DNA of 64,000 bases from Daedaleopsis sinensis (taxonomy: Eukaryota; Basidiomycota; Agaricomycetes; Polyporales; Polyporaceae): positions 248,001-312,000 of the forward strand of contig CM066300.1 of NCBI GenBank assembly GCA_033807695.1. Reading direction: 5' to 3'. Each line of letters begins with the position of its first letter. The first letter of the stretch is position 1. Below the pieces are notes generated by a model. That model had not been told where the DNA came from. It saw only the letters and a program-made list of their open reading frames with translations, and did not search any database. Positions 24,395-44,477 of this stretch are shown piece after piece. A program made the position numbers and the translations under genes.

Positions 24395-25495
24395 AACCCA
24401 CGATCCCGAAGGTCACGTTGCACCGCTCTTGCCGCCCAGTGTTATGGTCGTCGGGATCTACATACATGCCATAGTGAAAGATCCCATTCTAGACAGCGGT
24501 ATACACCAGACTCTCTGTGTAGCGCTCTAAAGCTAAAGTCGTAAAGCCGTGTCAGCCCGACGGGATATGACGGAGAAAAAGACGCACGGTTTATCCCGGC
24601 CCGCATGAAGTAAGAATTGTCTCCGGCACGGCGAAGAGAGGCTTGCACGCGATGTCCTTCGTAAATCCGAGAGCACCGGCTACGGCCTCGCCTCGGCCGC
24701 CCGAAATGATGTGGGAGACGAATCCGTACTTCTCCCCTTCCAACGCGGAGAACTTGTGTTGAACTTGTGCGCCGTGCAGGCGAGCTCCTTGACGAAGCTT
24801 TGATACTACCCAGTGTTATACCTAGTATATCAGCTTGATGTCAGCTGCGAGTCCAGCGTGCGAGTCCTTGTTTGTAAGGTCGCCGTTAGCAGTTGAGAGT
24901 GAGCGAGAGCGACAGGGTGAGAATACGTGCCTTAACAGAGAATACGGTGCTGGAGGCCACGTAGTGAATGCCAAGGGCAGAGATGATATCGATTAAGAGG
25001 CCAATGCTAACGTTAATGGCATGCCTAGCGACGATGATTGGATAGGGGCACCGGGGTAAGGAGTCCAACCTCATAACGGTCGACCACAACTCTCCGCTGA
25101 TTCCAGTAGAAGTTTTTTTACCGTCATCCACGTTAGTCGGACAATCGTGGTTAGCTATGAAAAGAGCGAAGAGATAATTCACCTACAGGAATACTTAAAT
25201 TGCAGTGATCATGTCATCGATCTCGACTCATAGGACATTCTCCCTTGTCTCCACTAGGAAGGCGATGAGGACGTACCGAACGGGGATGGACAGTCTCTCA
25301 ACAGGTTCTGCCCACGTTCGATACAGAACGGGATTCAGTGATCGTGCATGTCTTTCCGTACGAGGAAGCATGCGAGACGCACGGTGGCAAATGCGCGCGC
25401 AAAAATGCTAGCTGCATCGGTAATAATCCGGTCGATAGTGCCAGTCGCTCCCGCATCATACAACTTTAACGCAAACAGATGTGAACTTGTCGAGG
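24395..25495. repeat. dispersed duplicated segment, copy 1
   Basis: About 1.1 kb that is repeated in the same orientation, with many substitutions and indels, at 45147-46245. Shared landmarks in order: a CACGTTGCACCGCTCTTGCC string, CCGGCCCGCATGAAGTAAG, the GTGCTGGAGGCCACG string, a TAGTCGGA string and GAGGAAGCATGCGA, ending near ACAAACAGATGTGAA-like sequence. It contains the isomerase pseudogene annotated separately. Confidence 0.8.
24560..25440 (-). pseudogene. delta(3,5)-delta(2,4)-dienoyl-CoA isomerase (enoyl-CoA hydratase family) relic, copy 1
   Basis: Minus-strand fragments match the crotonase fold in the correct order. LLIDIISALGIHYVASSTVF (around 25000-24940) corresponds to the family's substrate-pocket and strand segment, and KYGFVSHIISGGRGEAV (around 24745-24690) to the conserved region preceding the C-terminal helices. 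The pieces lie in different frames with insertions between them and no intact start, so the gene cannot encode a full enzyme. The parent would act in peroxisomal or mitochondrial beta-oxidation of unsaturated fatty acids. A second, more damaged copy lies at 45360-46100. Confidence 0.65.
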
Positions 25496-26511
25496 TGTAC
25501 CTGAAACTGTGTGAGTCGCGATAGCACGTCAGGGGGAGTACCAGGGGAGTGCATTGATAGACTTAATACCTATGTAGTCTTCAAAGTTCAACGCTCTTCG
25601 CCGCTCGAGTTGCGTCCATGTAAATAAATGGTAGAGTTTGACAAGTGCCAATCTGGTTCGGTCTCCCCTGTGGGCTCTGCCAAGTCTTCCCGCGTTCCAT
25701 ACATCTTCAATTTTCACACAGCCTGTGGACCTACAAAGTATGTTGTTATTGCACCCGGATGTGCGGAGGAGCTGCCAGTGAGCCCGAGTCTCACCTGTCT
25801 CGAGATCCAGTCTTGGTGATACGCACGTTATCACTGTTCTCAGAAGCTTATAGGTGTATCTCATCTAGAGCTGTGCTATGCCGATGTCTCGCTTGCGCCG
25901 AAGGCAGCATCGGCGCAGCGTACACAGATAGACATACCGATCTGAGCATTGAATCGCCGCCGAGTCAAGGATGAGCGGCGCTTGGTCCAACGGTGCTGTG
26001 GCAGTGCACCTACTAAACACGGAGATTCTGAAGCGCCCATCTCGACCCGCACAGCGTCGATTCTCTCCTAGAGACACGTGTGCGGTGAATAAACACGTCT
26101 TTTAAGCTCTCGCGATGAATAAATTAAGTACTCTGAGGTGATTCGACTTGAAATTTATACCGGAGGACCACAACAGTGCGTGTAAGAAAGAACATTGCCA
26201 GTCTGAACGCTAGGCGTACTATATCGAAGGAAGATCAGGTCTGAAGTAAGTAACCACTGGCATAGTACCTGCTCTACTACTATATACTCATATTCACAAC
26301 AACAAAAAGAGACCACGGGATGGATGTACTAGTAGGAATAGGTTCGACACAGAGATCAAAATGGAGCGAGCTAATTTCAAAGCAGATACTAAGAGCGGCC
26401 GTGCGTGCCATGTACACGCGTAAGTTCTGTGAAACCCATAAGAATACGCCGATGAGCGAGTCAGACAGTGACACCCGCTGGTGCGATGACCCATCAACGC
26501 TCCCTCTATCC
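25496..26511. other. intergenic, nothing recognised
   Basis: AT-richer than the flanking genes. Short frames only, no domain seen. Confidence 0.35.
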
Positions 26512-27891
26512 TCACAATCGGGTCACGGACCACTCCTGGCAGACGAACGGCCGCGTGTTCCCGGCGGGCCACATATCGAAGTACGTTGGCCCTCCCAGCT
26601 CCTGCGTGAGCCTACTCTCGAACTTAATTCTCCCAGGCCCCCCGAACGCGTCCTCGAACACCTTGCCCAGACTTGCAGGCGAGTGGCAGAACATCGTGAA
26701 ATCGGTGCCTGTCGGGCGGAACTGGCCCTTCTCCTCGAGCGCACCCTGCACCCCGAAGAGCATCGAGCCCGGCGCGGGCGAAAGCAGGCCTGCGAGCGCG
26801 TGCGCGATGCGTGCCTGGCCGGCCTCGTCAAACAGGTGCAGGAACTTGCCCATGAAGACGGCGGAGACGTGCCCGCGGAGCGGGTTGAGCGAAGTCAGGC
26901 TTCCGAGCGGGGGCGGGGCGTCCGCTGGCGCCGTCTCGGCCGTGAACGGCTCTCGGGGTTCGAGGAAGGCGGGGTCGAAGACGTCGCCTTCGATGAAGGG
27001 CACCGGAAACGTCTCGGGGGTGTCGCGGAAGAGCGCGTGGCCCGCGGTGTACAGACCTAGACAGGTTCAAGTTGTCAGTGGATGTGTACAGTGGCTGGTC
27101 GCCGCAATGTCGCAGCCGGGAAGTGATGAATGGGGATAAGATAACTGACCGCCGCGGAGATCCGTCGCAAGACAATACTCGACGGGGTACCCGTCCAGAA
27201 CGGCTTTGCGCACGTCGCTACCAACTGTAGATGAGAGGGAGCCGTCAGCATATGCGATATCCGCTTGCAAAGAAAGAGTGGGATACGACGCACATGCACA
27301 TCCTAAGTCGACGAAGATCGGGTTCTTGCGTTCGCGGCCGAGCTTCAGAAGGTTCGGGTAGGCTGGTAGACGGGCAATCCGTATACTGTGTATTTTTGAA
27401 CCACAACGTCAGCATGGATGCGCTGCAGAGGCTTACTACGGCCGTTTACGCACCGGGTGAAGCCAAAGATGCGGATGCACGGATACGGAAAGATCTATCG
27501 TGTCGAAAGGAGCAAAAGAGGAGCGCGTTAGCGGCCTTTATTGTACGCGAGGTCTACATCACAATCAAACAGCGGTTGGACACTCGGGTATGTGCATAGC
27601 GATGGACGGCCGGTATGGCGCACCCGGACGGTACTACAACGCGCAATAGGAAACAGGACGGCGAGCGACTAGTATATATATATGGACATGCAGGGGGTGA
27701 TGTGGACGTCAACGCACCTTGTACGCCGCGGCCTGTGCCCTCAGGATGTGCTGTTCGAGCTCGGTGTCATCCTCGATCTTGGTAGTAGCCTTGAAGAAGG
27801 CGCGTTCCTCATCGTCGAGTTGGAGATACTGAGATGCGAGAGGAATTTCCCAAGACTTGGGAGGCACGTAGGACATGTCCGAGGCACTCAT
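26512..27891 (-). CDS. SAM-dependent methyltransferase, natural-product type
   Basis: Class I methyltransferase of 308 residues resembling basidiomycete proteins related to polyketide and meroterpenoid methyltransferases (AusD-like). Five exons join in phase: 27891-27718, 27494-27454 (41 nt), 27385-27294, 27224-27150 and 27056-26512. The protein runs IFPYPCIRIF, then the AdoMet loop VDLGCAFGSDVRKAV, DGYPVEYCLATDLRG, PVPFIEGDVFDP, a MGKFLHLF segment and a C-terminal FGGPGRIKFESRL/FDMWPAGN region. The first intron is unusually long (about 220 nt) and the second exon tiny; both were placed because they restore the conserved YPYP-CIR and IARLPAY segments. Its neighbours (GMC enzymes, adenylate-forming reductase) make a secondary-metabolite role plausible, not proven. 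Confidence 0.85.
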
Positions 27892-28954
27892 GGTGAGCGT
27901 TGACGGAGTCGGGAAGATGCTCGAGTGTCGTGTAGACTGTCGGTGAGCAGAGTTGCGGGAGAGGGACTTTGACGACGATGAGATGCGGTTGCGTTGTCAA
28001 CGAGCCTGAGATAGCCTGGAGCGGTTGGGCGACGCGCGGAGGGCCGCTGAGGATATCATTGTGGCTTTACTTGGATATAGGTGTTGGAGGAAGGGTTGAT
28101 GGAGAGGTTAAATTTCTGATCCTTCCGATGAGCGACGTCCGTCAGGTTGAGGAAATCGAAGGCGGGTGGGATTCTGGGCGACATGCATGGTGCACGGCTA
28201 CGAGTGTCGATTGGTCAGAACGACCGTGCGGGTCCGCTGTGCGAAGATTCAAAGGTCATGCGCCTACGTGGTAGCGCATGGTCTGAACGGACTCGGTCAC
28301 TGGTTCCCGAACGAGCCTGGCTGAAGAAGTCGTGAGCGGATGGATGTTGAGAAGTCAAAAAACGATGGCGAACCTGTGGCGAACGCAAAGCGAACGTTTC
28401 AGAAGAGTCCCAGGAGAGTGTTTTCCATGGAGTTAACCAATATTCTTCTTTGCGAATCGGCGAAACTCTAGAAGCCACGGATGCGGCACGAATGCAGATA
28501 CCCGCATCACGCTGGATTTCATCTTTCTCGCCATTGCTGAGCGCGGTCACTAGAACAAATCGGGCAAGTTTGCAAGGGCAGAGACCTGGGAGAGATAGAT
28601 TGTGAGTAGCATCAAACCCCAGTGATAACAATCGAGGCACATGAGTATATCGGTGAGAAGTGGTGGGAGGCAAGCACAGTCTGATTGAAACCGGGGATCT
28701 CGCTCGAATCTGTTAGTACTGTACCGGCGAGCAGAGCCGGGCGCCGGGCGCCGATCCCCGGCCGACGCCCGTGCCGGTATTGCGGGGATTTGGTTGATGG
28801 ACATTAGAAATCCTCCTCGCCTGTTACTAGTTACTCGACGCTGATGCGCCGCTCGGGCTACGACGTGACTACTAAAGATATCTACTATGTCGACCGTGCA
28901 GCTCGCCCTCAAAACACTTGTTCTGATTCGCAGGCGCGATTTCACTGGTCTTGA
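27892..28954. other. intergenic, nothing recognised
   Basis: Lies between divergently oriented genes, so it should hold the promoters of the methyltransferase and of the GMC relic. No further gene is supported. Confidence 0.4.
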
Positions 28955-30212
<1,258 letters not shown>

Positions 30213-30802
30213 GATCTCCAAGGCCCCCGTCTGACCCGTTCTGAGGACAATGTCACGACCGCACACGGTCAGAGACGGTTCGGACACATCGCACTGCACT
30301 TTGGCCTCCTCGAATGTTTTATTATTATAGTTCTGTTTACTTCCCCGCCGTTCACGACCAGCCCACATCCTACATGGGTTTTTGTAAACGCATCCCAGCA
30401 TCCGCTCGTTGTGCCAACCCTGTGCTATCCGGATAGTATACCCGCTCGCTCATTTGTTTGTATATTACCTGCGTGTAGTACGTAGTACTCTTAATGTGCT
30501 TGGACTCGAATTGCGTCTCGCTACACCCGTGTGCGCTGTGAATCCGGGGGGTGTGAAGTCGCCATGACAGCCGTGCTCTTTTGCGTATTGGGAACTTGGT
30601 GTATGGTATTTGATTTCCCCGAGCGTACGTCTGTTCAATGTTCAGGCCTCAGGCCTCAGGAGTCTTCTGACATCGATAGTGTTTGTAGAACACGTCGTTG
30701 ATAGTTATAATCGCTGGATGCAGACGCATATATCACTTTTCCTCTAATGGTACAGCATACGATACAAGCCAAACGCAGCGCATCCCGGGAGTAGCACTAC
30801 AA
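30213..30802. other. 3' intergenic between convergent GMC genes
   Basis: Shared downstream region of the plus-strand GMC relic and the minus-strand GMC gene. No gene seen. Confidence 0.5.
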
Positions 30803-36564
<5,762 letters not shown>

Positions 36565-38303
36565 ATGTCAGCCGTTCCTCTCAACGAGCCTGAGGTTCCT
36601 CAGGCAACTCTTCTTGTGTAAGTTACTCTCCGCTTCACCCCGAGTTCTTGACATTGACCTGCGTATATTGCTACAGCGTCGGCCCTGTCGTACGTATCTC
36701 GGGCAGGTTCTAAGCACGCGTGTACTGAACTATGAAATAGTACTTTGGCTGCATGATTAATTGGCTCATCTTCGGCATCTCTATCGTCCAACTCTGTACG
36801 TGGTTCACCCGCGGCTCTACTTCAGCATTTCCAACTTCAGTGACTCTCTAGACATCTACTACACACACTTCCCGAATGATCGTGTTGGGTTGAAGGTTCT
36901 CGGTGCGCCATATCGAATTCGTCGTCTGTCCTTCTCACGTGCTCACTCTGCCGACTCTTTAGTGTACTGGGTGTTTTTCTTGGACGTTTTCCTCAGCATA
37001 GCGGCAGCTGCCATGGGGTGGCATATTCTCGGTGCGGGATGGGGACGAGTAACCAACCTCATTCAGCCTGGTTGGACTTTCTCCGCCGTCAGTGGTGGCG
37101 ATGGCATCAGTACGTTCAGCTCTACTCCGCATCCGAGGTCCCTGAGACGATTGCAGCCCCCTAGTTGCGACCACCGTCCAGTTCTTTTACGCGTGGCGCA
37201 TTTGGGTCCTCAAGAGATGGCTCATCCTCCCCGCGCTGATCTGTGCGGTATGTCGTCTGGTTTACTTCGTAATCACGTCTATACTTACTTGTGTCCGGCG
37301 TGTTTACACCACCAGGTCGCTACTGCACAACTCATCGCTTCCCTCATGATCTCGGTTGGCATCGCAAACTTGCAAGACGTGGCAGGGCTCCTACCGTTCT
37401 TTCCCAAAACCATCACCTGGCTCGCGGGTGGTGCGATTGCTGACATTGTGGGTACTACGTCATGTCTTGACTTATCTTCTCACGATGATAACCATCTGGC
37501 CCCTTTTCCGCAGCTCGTCGCCGTCTCCATGGTCTACTTGGTACGCAGCTCATCGTTGTTGCTCATGCTACGGCATACCGACGAAACCTATTTGTGTTAC
37601 GTAGTTGACGTCGGCGAAGAAGACCTCGCGCGCACTGAGGAGCAGCGAGCACTACATCAATCGCCTCATCCGCCTCTCCATCGAGACTGGCAGTATCTCT
37701 GCTTGCTGCGCGATTCTCGAGCTTGGCTTCTTCCTTGGTCCTACTACGAAGAACACCAACTTGCACGTGTTCTTGTAAGCACACACAGTGCTCTCATGAC
37801 TCAGCAATTGTTTACCTTGCTCATTGCGGGCTCTCTTAATCGACAGTGCCCTGATCCTTGGGAAGAGTGGGTATAGCCTAACCTTGGTGCTCCTGTGGAC
37901 ACGTTACTGATGCCTCCCTTCCGTCCAGTATACTCGAACACGATGATGACCTCGCTCAACTCCCGCATCGTCACACAGACCTCCTTGACGCATGCGCCGA
38001 CATCAGACCTTACGAGCAGCTCGGGACACAACTTCACGGGCACGAACAACTTCCGCCCTACGGCCTCGGTCCGCACCAACAACCCCGCCGCGCCCGTCGT
38101 CCACATCGCCTCGCGCACGGAGGTATTCGATGACCAGTACTCCGACAAGCACGTGAGTCTTCCGTTATATCCTGGCGCGTCGAGAGGCTGATGTCGCCCG
38201 CTTATAGTCGTACGGCATCCGGACGCACGCGCTCACAGACGAGATGGAGATGGAGCCGCGGAAGCCTCGTCAGACCGACTTCAACGGTTTCACGCCCGTC
38301 TAG
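36565..38303 (+). CDS. seven-helix membrane protein, DUF6534-like
   Basis: Predicted integral membrane protein of 356 residues from a family expanded in Agaricomycetes and of unknown function. Twelve exons: 36565-36617, 36677-36689 (13 nt), 36741-36795, 36852-36902, 36963-37109, 37165-37247, 37316-37447, 37514-37540, 37605-37774, 37847-37866, 37929-38152 and 38208-38303. Hydrophobic helices are visible in the YFGCMINWLIFGISIVQ, VYWVFFLDVFLSIAAAA, TTVQFFYAWRIW, TAQLIASLMISV, AIADILVAVSMVYL and SACCAILELGFFLG regions, with the family's INRLIRLSIETG motif before the last pair and SNTMMTSLNSR after it. The tail is polar and Ser/Thr-rich. Very small exons were accepted because each restores a conserved stretch in phase. 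A receptor-like role is speculative. Confidence 0.8.
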
Positions 38304-39947
38304 GGCTCTCCCGCTACTCCCGTCGGCGTGCCTTCGCCCGAAGCGGCAGCGCTTCCAGCACGGACTCGCGCTGCATCGAGTAGTCTTCATCTCCCTCATT
38401 CCATGACATTTTCCGCCTGGATTTATTGCTGTAAGTATATATTACTTTGACTTATCAAGATCCCCATGCGCCAACGGGCGACGGCGGTGAGCGCAACACC
38501 TTCCATCCTTCTCCTACCCACGGACCCATCCACGGACCCACATCCATGGGATACGTGGATCATGCAAATGATGGTCGGCCCCGCCCACGAACGTATCATG
38601 ATTCTGAACCACATGCCTTTGGTATACCCTTCCAAGATGACGGTACCCAGCAGCGCGGGTTGGAGTGAGATACGTAACTGCGGCCCCTGTGCCTCCTGGG
38701 TCCTCTCCTCACCCTATCAACACCACACGTTATGGGCGGTGATCTGAGTAAGCCTGTTCCTATGAGAGTATTGAGATGATCTCCCGGGACGGTGTAGAGT
38801 CTGTGCAGTGCATCAGATGTCACGGAGACCCTCCTCCCCGGCATGGGACAGCAGCGCGACTCGGTCGTGCCGGTCGACGGAGAGGTTCTCTCAGATCCTG
38901 CTCGAGCGCGGCCGCGCGCCTCCGTCGCGCGAATGCAGATACCGTTGTGTCATTTCTACCTGCTGTCTCTCTGTGACTGAGGCCATGATGCATGAGCGGC
39001 AATATGATAGCAGTCAGCCGTCCTCGGTCCGCGATTGGACCGGCTCAACTCGTGGGTTCCGGTTGACTGTCGATTCAAGTACCAGTATGTCCTGAATGTC
39101 CTGAAATTTCAGTACCATCGTGACATCTCCAAAGCTGCTATGCACTTGTTATCCGAGGCATGAGAGACGCAGCTGTGAGAAGCACGTTTAAGTACAAATT
39201 GAACAATACAAAATCAGTGTGTACGTGGAGGGCGGCTATAAGCACTCACTAATGTCACGGAGGCCGAGGAGGATGCAAGTCCATCGTATTAGAAGCTGCT
39301 GGTTCCCCATTTCAACGGTCTGCCATCATCTGCGAAGCTTGCCAATGTTGATGTGGTCACTGACTCGGACTCTCAGAGTCGCAGTGGTTAATACTGGATG
39401 ACCACTCCTTAAAGTGGCATTGGGATCCTGTAGTAGAGCCAATAAGTACATTCTGATATCTGACTAGCATTTAGCGTGTCTTTGGCTGCGAGCTCACCCC
39501 GTCGTTGCTTTCAATTGAAGGTTCCGATGTGACGCGTCCGAGTCTGACTGTTGAATTGAGCGCTTGTCGAACTTCCATATATAGTAGATTCTTACCTACT
39601 ATCGGTATCTCCCACAGGTATACAGGCGAGCCCCAAGCACAGATATCAGTATCGAGCCAATGTTTCTACGTCCACCTGAAATCAGAAAACATCTTTCAAG
39701 CTGTGCTGACTTCGCTGTCAATTTCGGACGGCTGATGGTGAGGAAGGGCGTGACGCACAAGACGAGCGTACGCCGGGAGCGATTCGTGGCAGGTCTGATG
39801 AACGTGAAGGCTTCTAGTGTAACCTTAGATGTAGGCTCGAGACTTCTTGTTCCTGTGCGCTCCGCTCGAGACTAAGTACTTGTGATACCGCAGAAACACC
39901 CAGCGAGAGGGGTCGGCGTTCAAACTTCCACCTCCCACAGTAACTAA
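38304..39947. other. intergenic or unrecognised sequence
   Basis: Short plus-strand frames near 38447-38668 and 39660-39875 have no recognisable domain. No gene supported. Confidence 0.4.
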
Positions 39948-42900
39948 TCACTTCCCGCACGCATACCGGACGTACGTCCGCAGTAGCTCGACCCCGATCT
40001 CGCAATCCAAGAGGTCGCCAGCGGCGCACCGCGCCTGCGTGCTGTCTAGCGGCGGGACCGGGCTCGTCACTAGCAGCTCCTCGAGGTACTCGACGACCTC
40101 GAACGCGGGACTGTCGTGGTCCTGCCGCACGGCGTCAAGGAACGTACTCATCGAGACCTCCCTGAGCGGACGCTCTTCTCTGCCGAACGACGTGAGCGCA
40201 TCGACAACGCGCTGCCACGGAGTGCTGGACGCGTTGTCGAGGGTGTAGTATTGGAGCGGGCCTGGGGCGGGCTGCACGGCGGCGTGCGCGACCTCGCGGA
40301 AGAGGATGTCGGCGGCGACGTCGACTGGCAGCCAGCGGACGGGAGCAAGCTCGGTCGGGACGAGGCCGAGCGCGTGTGCGCTCCGGAGGAGACGGGGGAT
40401 GTACTCGCTCTCTGCCCACGCGCCGGTGGCGACCGTCCCCGAAAGCTGGCCGCAGCGGATGACGGCCGCGCGGAGGGCGGGGCGGAGGGCGAGGGCGCGC
40501 TGGAGGATCTGCTCGGAGACGTACTTGCTGTGGGAGTAGCCCTGCGGGAGCGCGAACTCGGGCGAGTTAAGCGCCGCTTCGGGTACGGCGGAGGAGAAGG
40601 GCCAGCGCGCGACCACGCCTATCGAGGAGACGAAGGCGAGTTGGGGAGGGCGGGCGAAGGAGGAGGAGAGCGCGAGGTCGAGGACGGCGCGCAGCCCCGC
40701 GACATGTGGCTCGAACGAGGGGAGGAAGAGGTGGAAGTTGAGCAGCCAGGCGTTGTGCACGATGTGCGTGAGCTCAGAGGACAGCTGTGCGTGCCGTCAG
40801 GCGAGGCAGCATCAGAGAGAAAAGAGCGACGTGCCTTGGAGTACATATCGTCGCTCAGTCCGAGTCTTGGCTCCCCAACATCAATCTCGACATATTCGAC
40901 CCGCCCTTGCATCTTGGCCAGGCGTAGACCTATGACGTCAAGGCCCTTGTCGAGGAAGGCCGCCTCCTGCCGCTGCATCATCGTGCGTCCCGCGTGCGCC
41001 CGGTTCAGCAGATAGATCTTCTTGACCCGCTCTTGCTCTAGGAGGTGGGCGACGAAAGCCGCCCCAAGCGACCCGGTCGTGCCAGTGACCGCGTACACGT
41101 CCGCGTCCTCTGGGACAGGCCTCATGCCCTGATGTGTCGGAAGGTCCTGCGTGTACTTGGCGACCATGCGGTCGATAGTCACAAACGCGTCGGCCTCGGT
41201 AGGAGCGGCGACAGAGGCGGCTCCGGCAGGCGACGTCTGCGCCTCGACGAACCTGCGCAGGAAGCGGGCGAGCGCGGCGCACGTCGGGTGCGCGTACACG
41301 ACGTTCCGAGGGACGGAGGCGTCGATGCCCGCTCGGCGCACAGTGGCGGAGAGCACGGCGCGGAGCTTCGTCGCGACGAGCGAGTCCATGCCGTTCCGGA
41401 AGAAGTCATCCTGGGGCCAGAGCTTGTGCCCAAGCGCGTCCGCAACGACCTCCTGGACGAACGCCAGAACGGCGCCATCTGCATCATCCGTGGAGGGTGT
41501 GGACAGGCAGTCGGTCAGAGATTTGACGTGCTGTGTGTTGCCCTCGTCCGTGCCGCGCTCGAGGGCCTCGTACGCACGGTCGATGTCCTCGGTGTACAGT
41601 GCGAGGGATGCCTTCGCCTTGACCGTGCCCTTGTCCGAGATGAGGAACGGGCGGTCTGAGCGTGCGACGAGAATCATGCTACGGAGGAGCCGCGAGTGCC
41701 GAGGGACGATCTTGTTGACGTGCCTGTCGATGTGCGGCCAGATCAAGTCGAGATACTTCTCGACCGCAGTCTCCTCGTCGTAGGTAAAGCTGGACTTGAG
41801 GAGCGACTCGGGAGGACTGACGATCGCGCCGTTCACGAAGCGTCCGGAGCCAAAGATGATGGCGTGGTGGATGTGTGGTGAAGCGCAGAGGAGTTCCTCT
41901 GAAGTGAAGAAGTGGATGTTGAGAAGTTGACAGTCTCTTAGAGAGCATACGAAACGTACCGAGCTGCTTGTTGTCAGTCTTCTCACCGTTGCTCAGAACC
42001 GTCTAGACCCATGTATATGTTAAGGTACCGTGGGGATTGGGGTCAAGAGGCTGCTCAACTTACGACGTCGTCGAGCCGACCTGCAAGCTTCCACAGATGA
42101 GACTTCTTGAGATCCGGATGCTGCAACCAACCGTCGGTAGACACAAAGCCTATGGGGTCGAGAGAGTTGACGATGGGCGGCGTTGCGTGGATAGGCTGAA
42201 AATCGAGAGCATGTCAGATCAAGCAGCGTACGGATCCGGATTGGCAACGTACCGATACAATGAGGTTACAACGTAAGTGCGGGTCGCCCTTCATAGGGTA
42301 CCAGTTGAACTCATAGTAGTCGAGGAGGCGCATGTACATCCAATCCGCGGGGTCTGCACCTTCCTCTAATGATGAGCGGGCCAGTGGCCCGGCCTCAGTC
42401 CTACGAGTAAGCAGTCAGCACTCCGTGCCCAATTGTCATTGAGGCTTGTACTCACGACCCACCCCACGCGACTAGTCGGACCCCGTTCTGGACGAGGTAG
42501 TTTCCCGCACTCTCACGCAGAGGAGCCCCACCCCAGAAAATTGTGTTCTGCGCCGCGAGGACACCCTGGTACAACCAATCGGTTTTAACATAATGAGCGA
42601 AATCACAAAGAGACCACTCACGACTGACTGGGCATCGCGAGAATCCGCGATGTCCTCTAGGATGCTCGGGGGCAGCGAAGCATCGACCTTGTGGTGCTTT
42701 AGGATGCGGAGGTGACGAAGGATGGTGTCTACCGAAATAAATCTCCATGCATCTACGCATACGAAAGATGCTCCAGAGCCGAGGAAGAACGGGAATGACT
42801 GTCCGGTACGACTCGTCAGAATACTCGCACTTGTAAGGGCTGTCAAAAGAGAGTTCTACCGTGCAAAATCCGCCAGCCTATGAATTCCGCCATGGTGGGA

Positions 42901-43832
42901 ACGTCAGCACCAGGTTATGGTCAGGGAAATGGGTCTCTACATACATGGAACATAGGGAAACAGGTGTAGAGGATGTCATCGTTGCATCTGGCCCGGTCGC
43001 GTCCGTTCGCCGCACTGATAGCTAAAATGAATTCGTGCGACCACGCAATAGCCTTCGGATGTCCTGAAGTCGGTCAACGACAGACGGCGTGAGTAGACTC
43101 CTCGGAGAATGCGTGCGCGCCCAGACGCACCTGTGGAGCCGGAAGTGTGGAGGAAGATCGCTCCGCCAACTGCTTCCTTCTGGAGAAGCGCAGGTGCAAT
43201 GTTCGTGGTCTTGTCGAGGAACGCGGACGCGCGGACGAGCCCGTCACGCGTCGTGTCCGTCGCAAGTGGGGGACGCGCGACAATAGTCGGTGTGACGCCA
43301 CTAGCAGGGTCCTTGTGGAAGGTATCGGCGTGCAGGTAGCTGATTCCGCTGTCAATGAAGACCGCGCTACACTTCGTGGACTGCATGAGATGGAGGATCG
43401 CATCCTGGGAGTTGCGGACGGAGATGAGGAGGACCTGCCGCCCGAAATTGACGCAGTTAGGGGGATGGTGCGTACAGCGAGTGGAGGGAGGATTGGAGAG
43501 ATACGTACCTGCCACCGGAGCATGAACATGGCTACGAGGTCGAGTAAGAAGTCGTAGTTGCTCTCCGCGAGTAGCCCGACGACGACGCGTTCCTGCCCCA
43601 GCTCGCGCGGGTTGAGACCAGAGACCTCGACAAGGTAGTCCGCACGATCCCAGACGTCGGCGAGAAACTGGCGCCAAGTAATGGAGGTGGTCGAAGCATA
43701 GATTTCAGACGCCTCGTCTTTGAGATAGCAGACGACCTCGCGGTCCGGGTGCGTGGTGGCTACGCGGAGAAGGTACTCCGGAATGGGGACGACGGGCGGG
43801 AAGCGCGGTGGGGAGAACGTTGAAGGCGACAT
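39948..43832 (-). CDS. NRPS-like adenylate-forming reductase (A-T-R)
   Basis: Activates a carboxylic acid as an adenylate, loads it on a carrier domain and reduces the thioester to aldehyde or alcohol; 1104 residues. Exons: 43832-43509, 43434-43131, 43063-42945, 42855-42622, 42565-42456, 42400-42253, 42195-42064, 42002-41960, 41898-40835 and 40784-39948. A-domain marks: HTSGSTGHPKAI (about 203-214), STEAGPL, GRLDDV (about 452-457) and SNGEKT. The carrier domain has FFRNGMDSL (Ser about 642). The reductase has TGTTGSLGAAF (about 740), VSSIG and YSHSKY (about 909). The intron between the last two exons is GC-AG (AAG|GCACGT ... CACAG), required by phase. The acid substrate cannot be read from the sequence. 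Neighbouring methyltransferase and GMC genes suggest a metabolite locus. Confidence 0.9.
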
Positions 43833-44477
43833 CGGGGAGGACTTTCTAAGGGAGGCTGGAGGAGCAGAGCTGTTGTAGCGTCGGCAGAGAGGCCTAAAGT
43901 AGTTTCAAAAACGCAAATGCAAATAAGCCTGTGCTGGGCGGCGTTGCGCCCGACGTGCAGGGCTCCCATCTGCTTCAAAAGATCTGGTATGAGATAGCAC
44001 GATGTATGAGCGGCCATGTTCTGTCACATCAAGCAATAATTGGAGCCATCAGTGTTGTGAGTTCGGGAACACCTTGGACGAAGTTTGAGTCACAACCTCC
44101 GCGGTCTTCGTGGCGTGCGTGCCAGTGTGCGCAGTGGCATGCACGTCGTGACCCTCCCCCTTCCAGTTTTAGTTAATACAAGTCACACTCTTCTGTGACC
44201 GGCTACTCCCGCCCAATCCGCACCTACCCAACCAGATTCCTGGTTGGGACCTGCATGGATCTCCTCCTCAGAGTCATCCTGCAGGAGATATCTTGCTCTC
44301 TGAGCGGCCGCCAAGGTCGACCGTCACACCACTCTTGGTAAGTATAAGTGATGGCCCCAAGGTTGGTCATCGGCGCGACTAAATACGTTTATCTCTCCAC
44401 ATACTACTAACGCATTCTTACAGGTCTCGACACGCGCCGGCTCGTGCGCGCAGGGTGAGCACACCGCCCGTCCGTGC
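43833..44477. other. intergenic, promoter side of the reductase gene
   Basis: No gene recognised. Confidence 0.4.

Noticed and set aside
24360..24430. Possible tRNA T-arm (TCGAACCC string)
   Set aside because: No matching acceptor, D or anticodon stems could be formed around it.
26320..27139. Plus-strand frames over the methyltransferase
   Set aside because: Antisense shadows; the minus strand carries the conserved AdoMet motifs and consistent splicing.
40116..41783. Plus-strand frames over the adenylate-forming reductase
   Set aside because: Antisense to the carrier and reductase domains; no protein-like motifs.
42730..42780. 34 nt intron in the adenylate-forming reductase (GTATGC...GGTAG)
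   Set aside because: Removing it breaks the reading frame; continuous translation is open and in phase.
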